This document shows, one piece after another, positions 3,728-5,400 of a stretch of 5,400 nucleotides of DNA (position 1 is the stretch's first letter; each line of letters starts with the position of its first letter). A program made the translations under genes and the position numbers. The stretch is from contig JAUPUE010000033.1 of the NCBI GenBank assembly GCA_030917725.1, positions 1-5,400 of the forward strand, in the 5' to 3' direction. The notes beneath the pieces are model-generated. The model had not been told where the DNA came from and did not search any database. It saw nothing but the letters and a program-made list of their open reading frames with translations. This DNA comes from Patescibacteria group bacterium. Its GTDB lineage: Bacteria > Patescibacteriota > Minisyncoccia > Phycocordibacterales > EsbW-18.

Positions 3728-5400
3728 TTCCTCAATCAACTCGTTGAGCAAGGAAAGCTCGCACAAGAAGCAGCTGCTGCTATTGAGCAGGAGGCTTCGG
3801 ATACCGGACGCTCGCTCGAAGATGTCGCTCGCTCGAAAGGCGTCCCGAATGCCGACATCCTCGGTGCCAAGGGTGTCTATTACGGATTGCCGACACGTCC
3901 ATCCATCGACCCCAAGTCAATCTCTTTTGATATTCTCAACCAAATCCCCGAAGAATCCGCTCGCCATTACCGTCTCGTACCAATCGGTATGGTTGATGGC
4001 GCGCTCGAAGTGGGTGTCGTTGATCCCGACAACACCGAAGCAAAAGACGCACTTCAATTCATCTCGGCGAAGACAGGACTTCCGTACAAGCTTTTCCTTA
4101 TTTCGCAAAATGATTACGAAAAAGTCCTTGAGAATTACCAAGGCCTTTCAGGGGAGGTGACCGAAGCACTCACTGATCTTGAGTCTGAGCTCAACACCGA
4201 ACAAACAAAATCGCTCAAGCGTGCGCGCGATGAGAAAAACGGCGTCAGCGAAGAGGATACGATCGTCGAAGATGCGCCGGTGACAAAAATCGTTGCGACG
4301 GTCCTCAACCATGCGGTTGAGCAGAATGCGTCGGACATCCACATTGAACCGACTGATGAGATGCTTAAGATCCGTTTCCGTGTTGATGGTGTGATGTCGA
4401 CAAACCTCACGTTGCCGATGAACGTTCATCCCGCAATCATCGCGCGCATCAAAATTCTCTCGAACATGAAGATTGACGAGAAGCGTAAACCACAAGATGG
4501 GCGTTTTTCTGCACACATTGGTGGGCGCAAGATTGATCTCCGTGTCTCAACATTCCCTGCGTATTACGGCGAGAAGGTGGTCATGCGTATCCTCGATCCT
4601 GATAAGGGCGTTTTGCCACTTGATAAAATCGGCATGTCCGAGCGCGATCTCCGTTTGGTCCGCAATGCAATCAAGCGCCCTTACGGTCTCATCCTCATTT
4701 CGGGACCAACTGGTTCTGGTAAGACGACAACGCTCTACTCGATGCTCGAAGAAGTTGATCGCGAGGCTCAGAACGTGCTCTCGCTCGAAGACCCTGTTGA
4801 ATACAACATCAGTGGCATGAACCAATCGCAGGTACGCCCCGAGATTGGCTACACATTTGCATCAGGTCTTCGCACCACACTTCGTCAGGACCCCGACATC
4901 ATCATGGTCGGTGAGATCCGTGACAAAGAGACTGCACAGCTTGCGGTGCAGGCGGCGCTCACCGGTCACTTGGTGTTCTCGACCATCCACACCAACAGCG
5001 CGATTGGTGTCATCCCGCGTCTCATCGACATGGGTGTCGATCCGTACCTCATCGCACCGACGCTTGCGCTTGCCATGGCACAACGTCTCGTGAAGCGTCT
5101 CTGTCCGGAGACAGGGAAGGAGATTCCAATCGAAGGCAGTGTTAAGGTGATGGTCGACAAGCAATTCGAGGATCTGCCAAAGAAATACCACACTGCGATT
5201 CCTGATTCGAAGTTTCTCTACGGCCTTGAGCCTTCTGAGACATGTCCAAAGGGCACGAAGGGCCGACTTGCGGTATTCGAAGTAATCGAGATGAACAAAG
5301 AGATTGAACAAATTATTCTCACAAACCCGACTGAGCCTGCAGTCCGCGAAGCGGCGCGCAAACAAGGCATGCTCACAATGCGCGAAGATGCGCTTATCAA
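3722..5400 (+). CDS. pilB: Type IV pilus extension ATPase PilB (GspE/PulE family), 3' end cut by the window
   Basis: The frame is open from ATG 3722 through the window end, 559 codons without a stop; relatives are about 560-590 residues, so only the last few tens at most are missing. PilB is the cytoplasmic hexameric ATPase that powers pilin assembly. Domains: N-terminal MshEN/T2SSE-N type region (about 1-150, start MSFLNQLVEQGKLA), a charged linker (about 160-185), N2 domain with ASDIHIEP (203-210), Walker A GPTGSGKT (328-335), Asp box LSLEDPVE (353-360), Walker B within RQDPDIIMVGEIRD (388-401, E398), and His box TGHLVFSTIHTN (414-425). These separate it from the retraction ATPase PilT, which lacks the long N-terminal region. 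The zinc site that usually has two CxxC pairs keeps only C461 and C508. No Shine-Dalgarno precedes the ATG, which lies 69 nt after the pilP-like stop behind a stem-loop. Confidence 0.96.
   Translation, partial: MSFLNQLVEQGKLAQEAAAAIEQEASDTGRSLEDVARSKGVPNADILGAKGVYYGLPTRPSIDPKSISFDILNQIPEESARHYRLVPIGMVDGALEVGVVDPDNTEAKDALQFISAKTGLPYKLFLISQNDYEKVLENYQGLSGEVTEALTDLESELNTEQTKSLKRARDEKNGVSEEDTIVEDAPVTKIVATVLNHAVEQNASDIHIEPTDEMLKIRFRVDGVMSTNLTLPMNVHPAIIARIKILSNMKIDEKRKPQDGRFSAHIGGRKIDLRVSTFPAYYGEKVVMRILDPDKGVLPLDKIGMSERDLRLVRNAIKRPYGLILISGPTGSGKTTTLYSMLEEVDREAQNVLSLEDPVEYNISGMNQSQVRPEIGYTFASGLRTTLRQDPDIIMVGEIRDKETAQLAVQAALTGHLVFSTIHTNSAIGVIPRLIDMGVDPYLIAPTLALAMAQRLVKRLCPETGKEIPIEGSVKVMVDKQFEDLPKKYHTAIPDSKFLYGLEPSETCPKGTKGRLAVFEVIEMNKEIEQIILTNPTEPAVREAARKQGMLTMREDALI

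Noticed and set aside
4862..5365. 167-codon open frame antisense to pilB, and other antisense frames at 4135-4825 and 1030-1396
   Set aside because: They mirror the codon bias of pilB and pilM, have Cys/His/Arg-rich products without domains, and overlap strongly conserved ATPase motifs on the plus strand.
1..5400. tRNA, rRNA, CRISPR array, insertion sequence or phage attachment site
   Set aside because: No cloverleaf, regularly spaced repeats, transposase motifs or terminal inverted repeats were seen on either strand.

Overview
The window looks like a chromosomal piece from a Patescibacteria (CPR) bacterium, most likely of the Parcubacteria side. This is inferred from the compact pilM-pilN-pilO-small pilP-like-pilB gene order, from the short divergent proteins with lineage-typical signatures (an FIPKK start on PilN, a GRRNPF motif in the small PilP-like protein), and from the absence of any outer-membrane part (no lipobox on the PilP-like protein, no PilQ in view). 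Base composition is close to half G+C by eye. TGA serves as the stop of comF, so the code looks standard (table 11) rather than the UGA=Gly code of Gracilibacteria/SR1. The taxonomic call is an inference and was not tested by any search.

Layout. Positions 1-110 hold no gene I can name; partial open frames run off the left edge on both strands. A minus-strand comF-family phosphoribosyltransferase gene (761 to 111) is divergent from a plus-strand type IV pilus operon. The 98-nt divergent region (762-859) carries promoter-like sequences facing both ways, both placed so that transcripts would begin at or within a few bases of the start codon. The operon runs pilM (860-1987), pilN (2059-2757), pilO (2760-3302), a small pilP-like gene (3308-3652) and pilB (3722 to beyond the right edge; the visible 559 codons are nearly full length). 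Spacings are 71, 2, 5 and 69 nt.

How the genes work together. PilM (cytoplasmic, actin-like), PilN and PilO (single-pass membrane proteins with extracytoplasmic domains) and the PilP-like anchor form the alignment/assembly platform. PilB is the hexameric extension ATPase that drives pilin polymerisation. ComF-family proteins are linked to uptake of transforming DNA, so its place back to back with the pilus operon suggests a competence/DNA-uptake role for this pilus, though this is context only.

The gene content is a known system and I see no wholly new one. The less ordinary signals are in regulation and in lost motifs: a promoter-like element repeated before pilM and pilN; no clear Shine-Dalgarno sequence before any gene; a three-segment RNA structure between the pilP-like gene and pilB in which the pilB start codon can pair with one arm of an upstream hairpin; a ComF without its cysteine zinc finger; a PilM lacking the phosphate-2 aspartate; and a PilB with only two of the usual four zinc-site cysteines.
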